64,000 nt of DNA, from positions 12,679,501 through 12,743,500 of the forward strand of contig JBAIAC010000057.1 of the NCBI GenBank assembly GCA_037349315.1. Reading direction: 5' to 3'. Positions 1 through 11,220 of the stretch are shown here, in pieces. The DNA is from Chelydra serpentina (lineage: Eukaryota; Chordata; Testudines; Chelydridae). A program made the translations under genes and the position numbers. The first letter of the stretch is position 1, and every line of letters starts with the position of its first letter. The notes under the pieces are model-generated. The model made no database searches. It was not told the DNA's origin and saw nothing but the letters and a program-made list of their open reading frames with translations.

Positions 1-439
1 TGATGGGATAACATGATCTTAGTCAAAGGTCAATTAATTGCCATCAGTGGTAAATAGGACCAATGGTCAATGATGGGATGTTAGAAGTTACTACAGAGAA
101 CTTTTTCCTGGGTGTCTGGCTGGTGAGTTTTGCCCACATGCTCGGGGTTCAGCTGATCGCCATATTTGGGGTCGGGAAGGAATTTTCCTCCAGAGTAGAT
201 TGGCAGAGGCCCTGGAGGTTTTTTGCCTTCCTCTGCAGCATGGGGCACGGGTCACTTACTGGAGGATTCTCTGCATCTTGAAGTCTTTAAACCATGATTT
301 GAGGACTTCAATAGCTGAGATATAGGTGAGAGGATTATTCCAGGAGTGGGTGGGTGAGATTCTGTGGCCTGCATTGTGCAGGAGGTCAGACTAGATGATC
401 ATAATGGTCCCTTCTGACCTTAAAGTCTATGAGTCTATG
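1..439 (+). repeat. CR1 LINE 3' end (3'UTR), runs off the left edge
   Basis: The stretch closes with the CR1-type 3' signature: 'ggaggtcagactagatgatc', then 'ccttctgaccttaaagtcta' and a short octamer repeat (tgagtctatg). It matches the copy at 13775-14655 almost base for base, so both belong to one CR1 subfamily. The open frame at 63-281 lies wholly in this UTR and occurs again in the sister copy; it is not a gene. The 5' part lies outside the window. Confidence 0.85.
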
Positions 440-601
440 TTCTGAGTACCGCATAATGCCCTATGAAAATCAGGAGCTAACTGTTAAGAGCTCAACATAC
501 AAAGCTGCCCACCAGAAGGCATTTGAAATTCGCAATAGCAACTTTGATTGGTACTGGAAAACCCATGAACAAAGCTATGTATTCTTGAGCACCATCTACT
601 A

Positions 602-758
602 GTATCAGAGGGGTAGCCGTGTCAGTCTGGATCTGCAAGAGCAACCAAGAGTCTTGTAGCACCTTATAGACTAACAGATATATTGGCGCATACGCTTTCG
701 TGGGCGAAGACCCACTTCGTCAGATGCATGTGGTGGAAATTTTCAGAGGGAGGTAATA
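602..758 (-). mobile_element. Penelope-like element 3'-terminal fragment
   Basis: This 157-bp insert is flanked by an 8-bp direct repeat ATCTACTA (594-601 and 759-766). It holds the block 'gtatcagaggggtagccgtg' followed by 'caccttatagactaacag' and 'ctttcgtgggcgaagaccca'. The same block recurs at 50174-50302 and, reversed, at 40289-40385. Its reverse complement matches the 3' end of the GIY-YIG-bearing element at 27804-28628. I infer a 5'-truncated Penelope-like retroelement on the minus strand. Confidence 0.65.
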
Positions 759-880
759 ATCTACTAATATGTTATCTACTAGCCAACCACCTACATACAT
801 TCCAGCATCTCTTTTGTAGAACGCTATTGTAGCTCAAGTGTGCTGCTGTCAGAGCCCTGGCTTTTGCAGCTCACCGACAT

Positions 881-965
881 GGGTGTAAATCAGGAGCAAC
901 TCCATTGAAGTCAATGGAGTGATACTGGTATAAAGTCAATGTGAACGAAATCAGAATCAGGCCCC
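881..965. repeat. Hairpin-bearing interspersed repeat fragment
   Basis: It contains a near-perfect short palindrome, 'actccattgaagtcaatgga', between 'gtgtaaatcaggag' and 'cagaatcaggccc'. Related wording recurs at 47850-47993 and 50930-51108, so it is a dispersed family. It is probably a non-autonomous DNA element; the family name is unknown to me. Confidence 0.5.
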
Positions 966-968
966 ATG

Positions 969-1912
969 TTCTACATTGCTGCTCAACCTCGGAAGCCTTT
1001 CAGATTTCCTTTGAAAGAAAGAAAAAAAATCTCCTTCCAGCCTCATGGTCCACGTTTGCTGTTGAGTGCTGGTTACAGCTTCATGAATTGCAAAAATCGT
1101 TTTGAAATTTTGGTATTACAGGAAAATCCGCGCTAGCTCACTGCCTCTGTCACGAAAACTCACAGCGTGCACCTTGCCAAAGCAATTAATGCTCGCTGTT
1201 CGACTGGAATCCTGCATTATGTTTTCTAGGCCAGTTCCCATTCCCCCACACACATATTTCATCTTCAAATACTGTTTGGAGAGCACGGGAGGGGAAGCAT
1301 GTTTACTGAAGAAAAATGAACCAAACAAACACAAGCAGTTGATTTAAAATATAATATCTGTTCGCTTTCCTTTACTTCTCTTTGGGTAAAGATAGCCCTA
1401 ATCCACAGTGTCAAAAGCCTCCAGGTTAGAGAACTTTCAATTTGCCCCTGACTTGGCTTCATAAAGTTTCCTGTCCCCAATGTCCCTGCTATAGATTGGA
1501 CTTTGAAAAGCAATAAAGAATGTCAGCTTGACAAATACACGTTACCTGCAGAGATTTCTCCTTCAGTTTACAGGATGATTCCTCATCTTTACGGCACCTC
1601 TCCGGAGGGGCTCCGATATTCTTCCTTTGTCTTTGATTTTCTCCAGCATTCTCCCCCACCTGATTCAGAGTTGGATGATCAGCTGCACATTACTTCTATG
1701 ACCAGAGTGGCTGTTTCCTCTCGTCACCCGGAGTGGGTTAATGGAAAAACCTCAGAAGGGCGCACACACGGTAGAGCTATTCTGGAGGTGGAATTTCCAG
1801 TTCCGGTTGTAGCTAAATTGTGTAGTCAATGGCTTGGCCACAGTTTGGTTTGTTATGGAATGTACTCGAGATGAAATAACCAACGTCAGTCAGGTTTATT
1901 AATATGGCACAG
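969..1912. other. Unique-looking stretch, no gene recognised
   Basis: No repeat family, splice-flanked exon or recognisable protein was found. A 123-codon frame at 1503-1874 has no recognisable domain and an unremarkable composition, so I treat it as chance. Confidence 0.5.
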
Positions 1913-2344
1913 TGTGGCAGGGTGCTGTGAGAGAGGCCTTAATCAGCTCCTGCCACTCCGGCCCTAATCAGGGGGATTGGATTGGGGCTGGGTAGATAGC
2001 CTGATGCTTGCCTGGTCACTGACCACACCTGCCAGCCTTGTTAGCAGGAGCAATAAGGCTGAGAGGAAGTGAGAGCAATGGAGAGGGTGGAGACCAGAAG
2101 GGGAAGGCCTGGACAGGCCCGGCCCAGCCCAGCTCAGACTCCGAGGGAGTCTCCTAGTCTGTTGCTGGCCAAGCCTGTAGTATGCCAAGCTCTTAGAAAA
2201 AGCCTGTATATAGTTGGAAACTGGCAGTGGGGACTTGATCACAAATAAAGAGTACGGGTGTTGCACTAGCCTGAAGTGTCCCGAGTCTGTGAGAAGAGGG
2301 GGAGAAGGGCCAAACCTAAGGGGCACAGCGTGCGTCCCATTACA
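1913..2344 (+). mobile_element. Solo LTR with 5-bp target duplication CACAG
   Basis: This 432-bp segment starts TGTGGCAGGG and ends CCCATTACA, the TG...CA ends of an LTR. It is flanked on both sides by CACAG (1908-1912, 2345-2349). It contains a TATA-like 'ctgtatatag' near 2207 and an AATAAA signal at 2244-2249 on the plus strand, in promoter-then-polyA order. No gag, pol or env sequence or second LTR adjoins it, so it is a solo LTR left by recombination. Four- to six-bp duplications suit ERVs and Gypsy elements alike. Confidence 0.8.
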
Positions 2345-2902
2345 CACAGGGGAAAGATTCTATATGATACCTGGTCTCTGAAGAGGAATCCCATGCAGCA
2401 GTGCTACCCCTCACAGTTACACCTCTAAAGCCATCTTGTTATACCCTCCTTGTTTACCAGGACAAGATACCATATATGTCATTTGAAACGACAGTCATCC
2501 GATTAGCTTTGATCTTGTTTTTCTTGTCCCGTGGGGTACTCCTTATCTTTGTTCTGATCCCACCATGGTCCTGATGCAGTCTTATCTTTGTTCCAGGTAC
2601 ATGCATTCCAGGTACTAAGGGGTGTAAAGACACCTCCTTGGCCTGGACCAGGATAAATAGGTTTCTCGGGGTTTCTGTCGCTTTAAGGAAACAATTGTAT
2701 GTTCTGATACTGACAGTTTTCCTATCTACTTAAGTCAAAGCTTACCTCAGCTAATGCAAGGTGTTGTGGGATGCTTAGCAAAAGTGAGCAGGATTATAAT
2801 AAACGTACAGGCTCATTTGGGCTATATAACGGCTGTATTCATTCTTAATATGTTTACTTAATGATTAATATCTATGCGTGCTAGCCAGCGTATATTGGGG
2901 GG
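2345..2902. other. AT-leaning stretch of unknown origin, possibly repeat-derived
   Basis: No coding potential is visible. Phrases such as 'cttatctttgttctgatccc' and 'cttatctttgttccaggtac' repeat internally about 50 bp apart, which may mark an old LTR or other repeat, but I could not define its ends. Confidence 0.3.
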
Positions 2903-3147
2903 ACATATCCACACTGGCTCTGGTTGAGCTAACAGGCTAAAAATCGGAGCGTAGCTACAGCGGTGCAAGCAGCAGGACTGGTTAGCTGCCCAAGTCCAGA
3001 TCTAGGGTTTCAGAGTTGGCTCATACTTGGGGCCCCCTGCCACAGATACACTTCTGTTTTTAGCACGCTACCTCGATCAGAGTTAGCTCAGATAGGTCTA
3101 CCCGAGCTGGAAATTCTACCTCTGTCTCCGGTGCTGACATATGGCCA
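2903..3147. repeat. MITE, mariner-like, with degenerate inverted ends
   Basis: The left end reads 'acatatccacactgg' and the right end 'ggtgctgacatatgg', roughly inverted copies of a 'ccagtgtagacatat' type end. Similar 'gtctaca' ends are found at 20257, 49228 and 51855. The interior is non-coding with the phrase 'gcaagcagcaggactgg'. I infer a non-autonomous DNA transposon. Confidence 0.5.
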
Positions 3148-3499
3148 GTGACAAGACAAGGCCGGCGGTGAATGGGGCAGGAGAATGAAGGTGATGGGAG
3201 TATTCTGGGCAGAACGTTCGCTCAGCTGCATTTGGAGATCCCCTGGCTGTCCACGGTGCTCCAAACTGTGCTGTATTCCCAAACGCCAGGGTGTCCGCTG
3301 CATGACGTGGGATCGTTCACTAGCTTGCTCAGACACTGTCCTGTGCCGTGGCGGCAGGGACATCCCAAGGATGAGCGTTCATATTTGGTTGGGATAATCG
3401 CCCCAAATTTCAGATTCTTCTACGACGCTCGGAGCCGGCAGAAACAGTCTAAGGATATTGCAAGCAGAGGGCTGCCTCATTTTTATTACAGTGGGGCCT

Positions 3500-3745
3500 A
3501 GAAGACCTAACTGTGATCAGGGCCCCATTGTGTCAGGCGCTGTACGTGTGTATAGCAAGAGGCAGTCCCTGGCTCAAACAGTGGATATCTGAATAGTCAA
3601 GGCAGACAAAGGGCAGGAAGGGGAAACCGAGGTACCGAGAGCGGTGGTGACTTGACCATGGTCACAGAGCAGGTGAGTGGTTGACTGGGAATAGAAACCT
3701 CCACTTCTGTGTCTTAGTAAAGTGTTCTGACCACTAGAATATGCT
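3500..3745 (-). repeat. MIR-like SINE, antisense
   Basis: Read on the minus strand it has the MIR core order: 'tctagtggtcagaaca' near the 5' end, then a 'ctgctctgtgaccatgg' core and the 3' phrase 'cctgacacaatggggccctg'. The same order appears at 18905-19145 (sense) and 46535-46769 (antisense). It is heavily diverged, consistent with an old amniote SINE. Confidence 0.6.
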
Positions 3746-5144
3746 GCCTTCCGATTTCCAGTATGGCTGGACTTGCATTTCTTGCTCTGTAGCAGCCATT
3801 CTAGGCAGTGCCAGTTCTAGGGCAAAAACATTATATACGTGGCCTTGCTATTCTCTTTTGCTCTATGCTTGTTCATCAATTACAGGCCCTTTATTCCAGG
3901 GCTTGGCTATGGTGGCTAGGCGTGCAATTACCACAACCGCTAGTGCCACGGTCCATCAAACCACTGGGGAAGGTCCTGCAACTGATGCCTCTTGGTGGTT
4001 TCCCCCACATTCAGCTTCCCTGCTGCGCCTGACCTGCCGTGTGGCTTCCCCGAGGGCCAGCGTATTTCCTGGGGAGGGTCTTCCATAGAGTTTCTGCCCC
4101 CTCCCCCGACTTGCCAGGAGAAAGGGATGTGCCTGAGTGTCCACTCTGGGTGGGGGGCGGTCAGAGATCTTTGCAGAGGGGGCTGATGGGAATGGTTCTT
4201 TCCTGCTTAGCAGATTCATTGCAGGAAGCGTGCGGAAATCCCGCTGCTGTTTTGGAGCCCCCGTGTAGGTAGGGTGACCAGACGGCATCCTCTGCATAGG
4301 GGCCTTTTGACAGTGCCCCTTGGTGCTGCGTGGGCGTGGCTGGACTATTTAGCAAAGTGCTGCTGCTTTCATGCGTGCTCTCAAGTCTGGAGATGAAGGT
4401 AAATTTCCCTTCCTGTTCTTCTGTGTGTGGCCGCCACCCCAAAGGCAAAGCCTCTTCTGCTTCCATCTCTGGCCCCCCAATTCTCTGCTATTGCCGAGCT
4501 CCCAGCACACAGGCGCCTCTGGGACAGCATTGCAGAGCCGAGGCTGTGACGCAAAGGCAGCCAAATGCCAGCCGGCACTAACTTGCATGGGGTCAGCAGC
4601 CTGGAGCAAGGTTTGTTCAGATTTACGATGTTATTTCCACACGGTTCACCTGGACTCAACGCCTCTAACCCCCATCCACATGCTTAAGAGCAGCTTGCGG
4701 GGGGCACTGGTTCTGGGTTCTCTTTCCTAGGGACTCATCGAAAAAAGTCAGCGCTGCGGGCAGAAACATGTCCCTGCAGGCCGGGAGCTCATCTGCCTTG
4801 TAAAATGCGGCTGGTGAAGCTTCCATCCCCGAAAGCGCCAGGGATGGTTTCCAAGATTTCCCACCGGAGAACGGTCAGCTCACAAAAGATGCGCTTCATA
4901 TATTGGCAAGGCCGCCGCGGCATGAAATGTGGGCTCATCACAAACACCCAGCGCTGGACGACTTGGCTACGGAGAGGCAGGCATTGCTTCGGATAACAGC
5001 TGCCCTCTCTGCTTTTTTTTTATTTTTTGCCTTTTCATAGATGAAGAAAGTGGGGGCTCCTCTCACATCTAGAGACCGAGGTGCTTCCAAAATTGGAGAG
5101 GCAGACTGAGTAGCTCTGTTCCGATCGCTGGAATTAGCACAGCC
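3746..5144. other. Unique-looking stretch without a recognised gene
   Basis: There are several overlapping short frames on both strands (3741-4088, 4371-4730 and others) but none has a recognisable domain, and opposing frames of similar length argue for chance in a GC-moderate region. A short T-run lies near 5013-5028. No repeat was recognised. Confidence 0.45.
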
Positions 5145-5330
5145 ATCATAGAATCATAGAATATCAGGGTTGGAAGGGACCTTAGGAGGTCATCTAGTCC
5201 AACCCCCTGCTCAAAGCAGGACCAATCCCCAATTTTTGCCCCAGATCCCTAAATGGCCCCCTCAAGGATTGAACTCACAACCCTGGGTTTAGCAGGCCAA
5301 TGCTCAAACCACTGAGCTATCCCTCCCCCC
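5145..5330 (-). repeat. Turtle tRNA-derived SINE with CR1-like tail, antisense
   Basis: On the minus strand the element begins with a tRNA-like head: an A-box-like 'tagctcagtggtttgagc', then 'aacccagggttgtgagttca', which leads into a B-box (GTTCAATCC). It continues through a short body and ends in 'actagatgacctcctaaggt' plus the CR1-type octamer (ttctatga)n. This head-plus-CR1-tail structure is the known polymerase III SINE of hidden-necked turtles, mobilised by CR1 machinery. It is well preserved here. Confidence 0.88.
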
Positions 5331-5701
5331 GCATCCGACATTGCTTCGAACAGGAGGAACCGTTATACAGCTGCCATCTGTCACACCAGTATTCTCAGAT
5401 CCCCGGCTGCATGCCGTTGTGCTGTACATGATTGTGAAACTGTGCTGCACAGTGTGCTGGGCTTTTAAATTCTGCCTATGAGGTCAGAGCTCAGCTGACA
5501 CGCTGTTCTGAGCGTCGCTGCAGCCTATTACAGTGGAGATATAAGACACTGTGCTCTCTCCGGGCAATTTAACTTTTGGTCTTTCTTCTTGTTCTCTTCA
5601 ATCTTAACTAAGCTGCTTTTAGGCTGAAAGTGCATGATTGCTCTTCGTGCATTAAAAAGAAAAAAGACCCCTTAGCATTTCAGGTGAGCTTGTGCAGCCG
5701 G
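5331..5701. other. No gene or repeat recognised
   Basis: Between the SINE and the next CR1 tail I see only unremarkable sequence with no open frame of note. Confidence 0.45.
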
Positions 5702-5885
5702 ATCATAGAATCATAGAATCTCAGGGTTGGAAGGGACCTCAGGAGGTCACCTAGTCCAACCCCCTGCTCAAAGCAGGACCAACCCCAACGAAATCATCCC
5801 AGCCAGGGCTTTGTCAAGCCTGACCTTAAAAACCTCTAAGGAAGGAGATTCCACCACCTCCCTAGGGAACCCATTCCAGATGAAA
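5702..5885 (-). repeat. CR1 LINE 3' end, antisense, 5'-truncated
   Basis: The plus strand starts with the reversed octamer (atcatagaatcatagaatc), then 'ggttggaagggacctcagga' and the reverse complement of the last coding and 3'UTR segment of CR1. It is cut off near 5885. It is the same subfamily as 52519-55117. Confidence 0.85.
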
Positions 5886-6357
5886 CGTGACGAGCTGGTC
5901 CACTCCAGGGGTCGCTTCTAGGAGCCTCTTGCCTAGCAAATGAAGTTGATGGTTTTCATTCTGGCACCTAGTGGACATCACAAGAACACAATCAGAACTG
6001 GCGGTAGCAACCTCAGCAGGGAAATGGAGGCTGGGCCCTGGCGAATGTCTGTCCTTCTGCTCTCTGAGGAGGCTCAGACCCCAAGGCAGGATCGAGACGC
6101 ATCCATGAGAGGCAGAGTCTGGGAAGCTGGGCTGGCTGCTGCCCTTGCTCTACCTGGTCTCTGGGTCTATAGAGAAGTCCAGCCGTCAGGAAGCTCGGTC
6201 CTGTCCCAATTTTCAGTTATCAGAACCCCTGGGAGCACAGGCTCTGGCTAATGCAATGATAAACGTAGGAGGAGACTGTCAAAGGACAAAGTGCACTGCA
6301 AGCCAATGGGAGTTGGGTGCCTAACTCCTATTTGTGACTTTGACTTTGGTGGCAGAT
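5886..6357. other. No gene recognised
   Basis: A 103-codon frame at 5940-6251 lacks any recognisable motif. The phrase 'gggagttgggtgcctaactc' near 6309 also occurs, diverged, near 27590, suggesting a minor dispersed repeat. Confidence 0.4.
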
Positions 6358-6626
6358 GCCAGAACAAGGAGCAATGGTCTCAAGTTGCAGTGGATATTAG
6401 GATATTAGGTTGGATATTAGGAAACACTATTTCACTAGGAGGGTGGTGAAGTATGGGAATGGGTTCCCTAGGGAGATGGTGGAATCTCCATCCTTAGCGG
6501 TTTTTAAGGCCCAGCTTGACAAAGCCCTGGCTGGGATGATTTAATTGGGGTTGGTCCTGCTTTGAGCAGGGTTTGGACTAGATGACCTCCTGAGGTCTCT
6601 TCCAACACTAATCTTCTATGATTCTG
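6358..6626 (+). repeat. CR1 LINE 3' end, sense
   Basis: The start encodes the C-terminal end of CR1 ORF2 ('caaggagcaatggtctcaag', then '...ggtggtgaagtatgg') and it closes with 'ggactagatgacctcctgag' and 'tctatgattctg'. A small local triplication of 'gatattagg' at about 6392-6420 disturbs the frame, so it is dead. Confidence 0.85.
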
Positions 6627-6732
6627 TTCTCTCAGGTTGGCCGATAGTGCATTAATTAGCATTAGAGCCACCTCTTTCCTCCCAGCTTATGCCTCTGCTT
6701 CCCAACATGACCATTGCTGTTAAAAGAAAGGC

Positions 6733-6957
6733 ACTGGGGCCTAGAGAATCAGCCTTGGACTCAGGAGACCTGGTTTCCATTCCCAGATCTGCCGCTAGCC
6801 TCTCAGCTGATATTGGACAAGTCACTTACCCACCCCGTGCCTCGGTTTCCCTCTCTGTGAAATGGGGGTAATGTTACTGACCTACTTTGTAAAACATTTT
6901 GAGGTCTACTGATGAAAAGTGCTAGATAAGAGCTAGGGATTTATTATTATTATTAAA
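6733..6957 (+). repeat. MIR-like SINE, sense
   Basis: It shows the full MIR-like order: 'actcaggagacctggtttcc', 'ggacaagtcacttaccc', 'cctcggtttccctctctgtg', 'aaatgggggtaatg', then 'ttttgaggtctactgatgaa' and a (tta)n tail at about 6940-6957. This is one of the better preserved copies here. Confidence 0.75.
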
Positions 6958-7213
6958 ACTGAAAGCCCTGATTTCAGCTGCTCCCTCGAAGCCTGTGTCA
7001 TGTACATGTAAAATGGGTGACGAGGAGGCTATACCATTGCGTGAGTTGCTTGGACGCAAAGGTTGTGTGGGGGACGCACAAGCAAATCTTGCTGGGAGGC
7101 TGCTAAGTATGTGGTTTCAGGGCATATGTAATCCCCCGGGTGTGGCACTCTGTCCCCATTTACTGGTGGTCGGGCCACAGATAAATGCCAATGAGTTAGC
7201 TACAGCCCTGGTT

Positions 7214-7393
7214 AATCATAGAATATCAGGGTTAGAAGGGACCTTAGGAGGTCATCTAGTCCAACCCCCCTGCTCAAAGCAGGACCAATCCCCAATTTTT
7301 GCCCCAGATCCCTAAATGGCCCCCTCAAGGATTGAACTCACAACCCTGGGTTTAGCAGGCCAGTGCTCAAACCACTGAGCTATCCCTCCCCCC
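7214..7393 (-). repeat. Turtle tRNA-derived SINE with CR1-like tail, antisense
   Basis: It is nearly identical to 5145-5330: the tRNA-like head with B-box lies at the right end and the CR1-like tail at the left. Close similarity between copies suggests the family was active fairly recently compared with the MIR copies around it. Confidence 0.88.
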
Positions 7394-8159
7394 ATTTAAT
7401 AGAAGTGACTCTTTTAACTCGGGCAGTAGAGGCATGTGCTTTTTAGAACCAGAAGTTCCACGTTCAATCCCCAATGCCAATGACCCACCCGGGGAGCAGC
7501 AGATAGACCAGGGTAAATCGCACTAGTGCGAGCCCCACCTTACACGAGTGTGGCAAATCTACACGGGGGCTCTGCCCTGGTTTGATGCAAAAATCCCTCA
7601 CGGAGGCAAGAGCTCTTTCGCCTCCCCCACTCCCACCCAATTACTGGCCACTGACTCCTGGCCACACTGCGTTTTTCTCGCTCTCCCAGCCCATCTTCAG
7701 CGCTAGTTGAATGCACCCGCTGTGCGAATTCTCCAGCGTCTCTGGAGGAAGCTATCCTTCATAACTGCTTCCTTAATGACTTTTCAGTTTTTCATTCCCT
7801 TTCTCCTACCCTGCACATTGAAACCTCATCACCAATAGCAGCCACTGTAATTGGGATCAGCGCCCGCAAGGATAACACTCTCTGTTGCCAACTCTAGCTT
7901 TTCTCTATTATCTAATCCCTGCTGTCTGCGCACTGACTCTGTATCTTCAGTCTGAATGGACCCATTACCGTTGTCTAATAGTATCTATCAATCTACAACA
8001 TCTCTCTTTATCAATCGACAGCATCTCACAGGACAGGCAGGGTCGGCCAGAGTCTGTACTGGCACAGGAGAAAGAGGCAGTAAAAAGTAGCGCTGGTGAT
8101 TCATGAAATGTCACTCTTCCCGTCTGATACTGCAGAGAGCCAACATGGCGGTTTGTAAA
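7394..8159. other. Unique-looking stretch, no gene recognised
   Basis: A 73-codon frame at 7885-8106 has no recognised domain. No repeat boundary was found. Confidence 0.4.
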
Positions 8160-8236
8160 AGGCAGCACGGTCTAGCGGTTAGAACACAGGTCTGGGAGAG
8201 TGGAGACCTGCTACTGACTTGCTGAATGGCCTAGGG
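8160..8236 (+). repeat. MIR-like SINE 5' part, cut by a hAT insertion
   Basis: The sequence 'gcacggtctagcggttagaa' followed by 'gctactgacttgctgaatgg' is the front half of the MIR-like family. The hAT element at 8237-8634 interrupts it, so the hAT is the younger of the two. Confidence 0.6.
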
Positions 8237-8634
8237 CAGCGGTTCTCAAACTGGGGTCGGCGAGGGTACTCCAGGCGGTCCACGAGTCATGTCCGGCTCC
8301 AGGGAACCTGCGAGTCATGTCCGGCGGGGCCGCTGGCCCCACTGATCAACTCTTCCCCCTCCCTCCCAGTGCCTACTGCACGCCGCGGAACAGCTGTTCA
8401 GCAGTGTGCTGGAGGTGCTAGGAGGGAGGGGGAGGAGCAGGGACGGGCACGATCGGGGGAGGGACAGAAAGAGGAGGGGCAGGGGTGGAGTGGGGGCAGG
8501 AAGAGGTGGGGCGGGGCCTGGGGTTGAGTGTGGGTTGAGCACTCCCGGAGAAAATTAGAAGCTGGCTTGGGGGTCGGCTAAAAATTTTAAATCAAACTGG
8601 GGGTCTTCGTGTTGCCAAAGTGTGAGAATTTCTG
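8237..8634. mobile_element. Non-autonomous hAT element
   Basis: It starts CAGCGGTTCTCAAACT and ends with 'tgagaatttctg', the degenerate inverted copy. It is flanked by 8-bp sites GCCTAGGG (8229-8236) and GCCTACAG (8635-8642), 6 of 8 identical. The 8-bp duplication and CAG ends are hallmarks of hAT transposons. The GC-rich centre has no transposase frame, so it was moved in trans. Confidence 0.72.
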
Positions 8635-8653
8635 GCCTACAGAAAACACTCAG

Positions 8654-8726
8654 GGTGAAATCCTGGCCCCACTGACGTCAATAGGAAAATTCCCATTGAT
8701 TTTAATGGGGCCAAGATTTCAGCCTC
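8654..8726. repeat. Imperfect palindrome, repeated family
   Basis: The arms 'tgaaatcctggccccactga' and 'caatggggccaagatttcag' face each other around 'aattcccattgatt'. Related arms occur near 16885-16950 and 59160-59210, so this is a dispersed hairpin repeat. Confidence 0.5.
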
Positions 8727-8760
8727 CATCACTCTAGCTCAGTTTCTCCAGCTATAAAAT

Positions 8761-10374
8761 GGGGATAACAGTCACGCTGACCCATATGCCCACCTGGAGT
8801 GAGGAATCAGTTTTAGGTCCTGATTCTGATACCTTCACCATACTCGGCGAGCGCCCCATTGACTGGAATGAGACCCGTCATGTACTGCCGAGAATGTGGC
8901 CTTCCCTGTTTGTAGCGTGCTTGGAAAATGCTCACTGCAAATGCAAATAATTATTATGGTGTTTGCACCCTGGGCAACAGGAGGCGCTATCTTTCTGGTG
9001 AAGCAGAAAAACCCAGGTCTGGGCCACTATCAGTCCTTAAAGATGGCATGGCACATTTCACTAAAGCAGGGTGTATCTGTCCTGTGTTCCAACTCACTGA
9101 CCCATAAAATTCAAGCTGAACTTGGTTGGATAGAGTGGGCCCAGGTTCTCAGCTGCATAAATCAAAGGAGATGCAATAAGTTTCACCAGCTGAGAAACTA
9201 GCCCATTATTCTTTTGCAGTTCCTGTCCTGTTCTCGGGTATAGTGTGCTGTTAAACATCCGCTGTGTTTCATCCCAGAGGTGGCTGCATTTCAGTGGTAG
9301 ATAAATCTCTCTCTCTCTCTTTCGGAGTTTGAAATCCTTTAGGAGGACCAGTGCTATAGATTTCTAAAGCCATTACCTGACCAGTGTGATAGACATTTAA
9401 ATGGCTTATAGCCTCACAGTTGTTTTTCAACCCTCTCTCTCCCCATGAATCTAGAATTATCTTCAGCACTAGATATAAATTCAGCAATTGGAGGGAATGG
9501 GTTGTTCACACGGGAAGTTCATCATATGAGTCTAGGGTCCATAGTTGTGCAGCAGGTATGCATGGCAAGCAATGAAGCACAATTAGGTGAGTTAAGTATA
9601 ATAACAATGAAATGCTGCGTACATTCAGTTGCAATAAAAATGATGATTGCACTGAAAAATATGACTTCACACTCATTTAATTCCAGAATTCTAAATTCAC
9701 AAAGGAAACAAGAAGCCCTTTAATCTCCTGTTAGATAAATGGTCCAATTTTATTTCTGCTATTATTTTTTATCCTTTTCCAAGACATTTTATAAGACTTC
9801 GGTACATGAGAGCACAGTTTAATTAACAATATCACATTAAAAGGCACGGCCACAATTTTCATGGATTTTTAATTGAAATATAATACTGTCTCAAAGCACA
9901 CTAAAATCCGCAGAATGATGGAAAATCAGTCTTTTCTGATTGCTGGATAATATGTGGTGCATTAGCAAAGGGGGCTTTTCAAAAGGTACCATACGATGAT
10001 CTTTCCTTGCAGCGATGAGCAGAAAGACACACTTTGTATATCCTTTGTGCCCAGCTCAGAAATGATTACTTTCTCTCCACAGGTAATACCAATTACATGA
10101 AAACATTCTTGGATAGAAGTGCGTGTCTCTACTTCTCAAACCATGCAGAGGATAATAACAGAGTGCTTTTCACTCACATAGCACATATCATCAGAGGATC
10201 TCCAAGCTCTTTGCAAATGTTCCACCACACCCCAGGCTGGGTTGTCGGCACTGGAGAATTGAACCTGGGACTCATGGATCATAAAGCATGTTTCTAATGA
10301 TTCAGCTCTGATAGCCAAGGCTGCAGGAGAGTCATCAGCTGCTACCTGTGGCCCAGCCATCATTAGAGGGGAAC
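8761..10374. other. Unique AT-leaning stretch, no gene recognised
   Basis: It contains a (ct)n run near 9307-9322 and several stop-rich frames. A diverged L2/MIR-like fragment may lie at about 10130-10230 ('ctccaagctctttgcaaatg'). No coding sequence could be supported. Confidence 0.4.
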
Positions 10375-10549
10375 AGGTAGGGCCACCCCGAGCAAAAAAA
10401 AAAAATTTAAAATGGCCGCCGCCGAAGTGCCCGAAGTGCCGAAGCAAAAAAAACAAAAACCATCTGCCCCAGAATCCCAGGACTGCCGCTCCTTACAGGG
10501 CGCCACCCCAGCCACGCGCTTTGCCGTCTGGTGCCTGGAGCCGGCCCTG
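10375..10549. mobile_element. Short non-autonomous hAT element
   Basis: The right end reads 'ggagccggccctg', matching the ends of the hAT at 45194-45474, and the left region reads 'cagg-tagggccaccccgagc' followed by an A-run and a GC-rich centre. Possible flanks 'gggaacag' and 'gggacagg' suggest an 8-bp duplication, but the left end is uncertain by a few bases. Confidence 0.5.
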
Positions 10550-10559
10550 GGGACAGGGC

Positions 10560-10735
10560 ACCTCACTGAGTATCAATGGGTTACACAAACATTAACTATA
10601 CTTCAAGACGGCCCTGTGAAGTAGCATAGGTCTCATTCTCCTCATTTTGCAGGCAGCGAACAGACGAGAAACAGAACAGTGAAATGGTGGGTTAGTGGCA
10701 GAGTCACAAAGCCTTTGTTGTTACATTTTCAGAAA
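10560..10735 (-). repeat. Diverged MIR/L2-like fragment, antisense
   Basis: The words 'cctgtgaagtagcatagg', 'ctcattttgcaggcag' and 'agtggcagagtcacaaag' follow the order seen in the antisense MIR-like copies at 20930 and 62815. Strong divergence makes the assignment tentative. Confidence 0.4.
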
Positions 10736-11220
10736 CTTCCAGGGAATGAGAGGGGTTGAGATTTTTAAAGTCACCTAGGCATTTGGACACCCAATTCCCA
10801 TCAATTTTAGCAGAATTTGTGCACCTAGATTACACAGGCAGCTTTGAAAATATGAACCATTTCCTCTCCTAAAATTAACAGTTGAGAGGTGCCCAAATCC
10901 CTTAGATGGCTTAGAAAATCCCATTCAGTATCCCTGCCTGACAGCGATCTTTGTCTGCTATACCAGGCTCGTCACTGTGGCTAAATCTGAGACAGCCTAG
11001 CTGGGGTAAGTGATCCCTACTGATGTGCCAAACTAATCTAGTGTCTCCTGATGGCACAATTTTAGATACGGGAAACATGATTTTAGAAGCAGCTTTCCCC
11101 CAAGAAGAGTCATTATTTTATTACAGCAGCATTTCACAATAATCAGGACTTTTAGAAAGATATGCTACAGCTCAATCAGAAGATACATTTTTGATGCAGA
11201 TATTATTGGCTGAGTTTATT
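10736..11220. other. No gene; possible old dispersed repeat
   Basis: The phrase 'tttttaaagtcacctaggca' followed by 'acacccaattcccat' resembles 27550-27640. Nothing else was recognised. Confidence 0.3.

Noticed and set aside
63..281. 72-codon frame, also present at 13981-14199
   Set aside because: Recurrence first suggested a conserved small protein, but both lie in the CR1 3'UTR and share only repeat identity.
1503..1874. 123-codon plus frame in a unique stretch
   Set aside because: No recognisable domain, no splice or promoter context; length is within chance for this composition.
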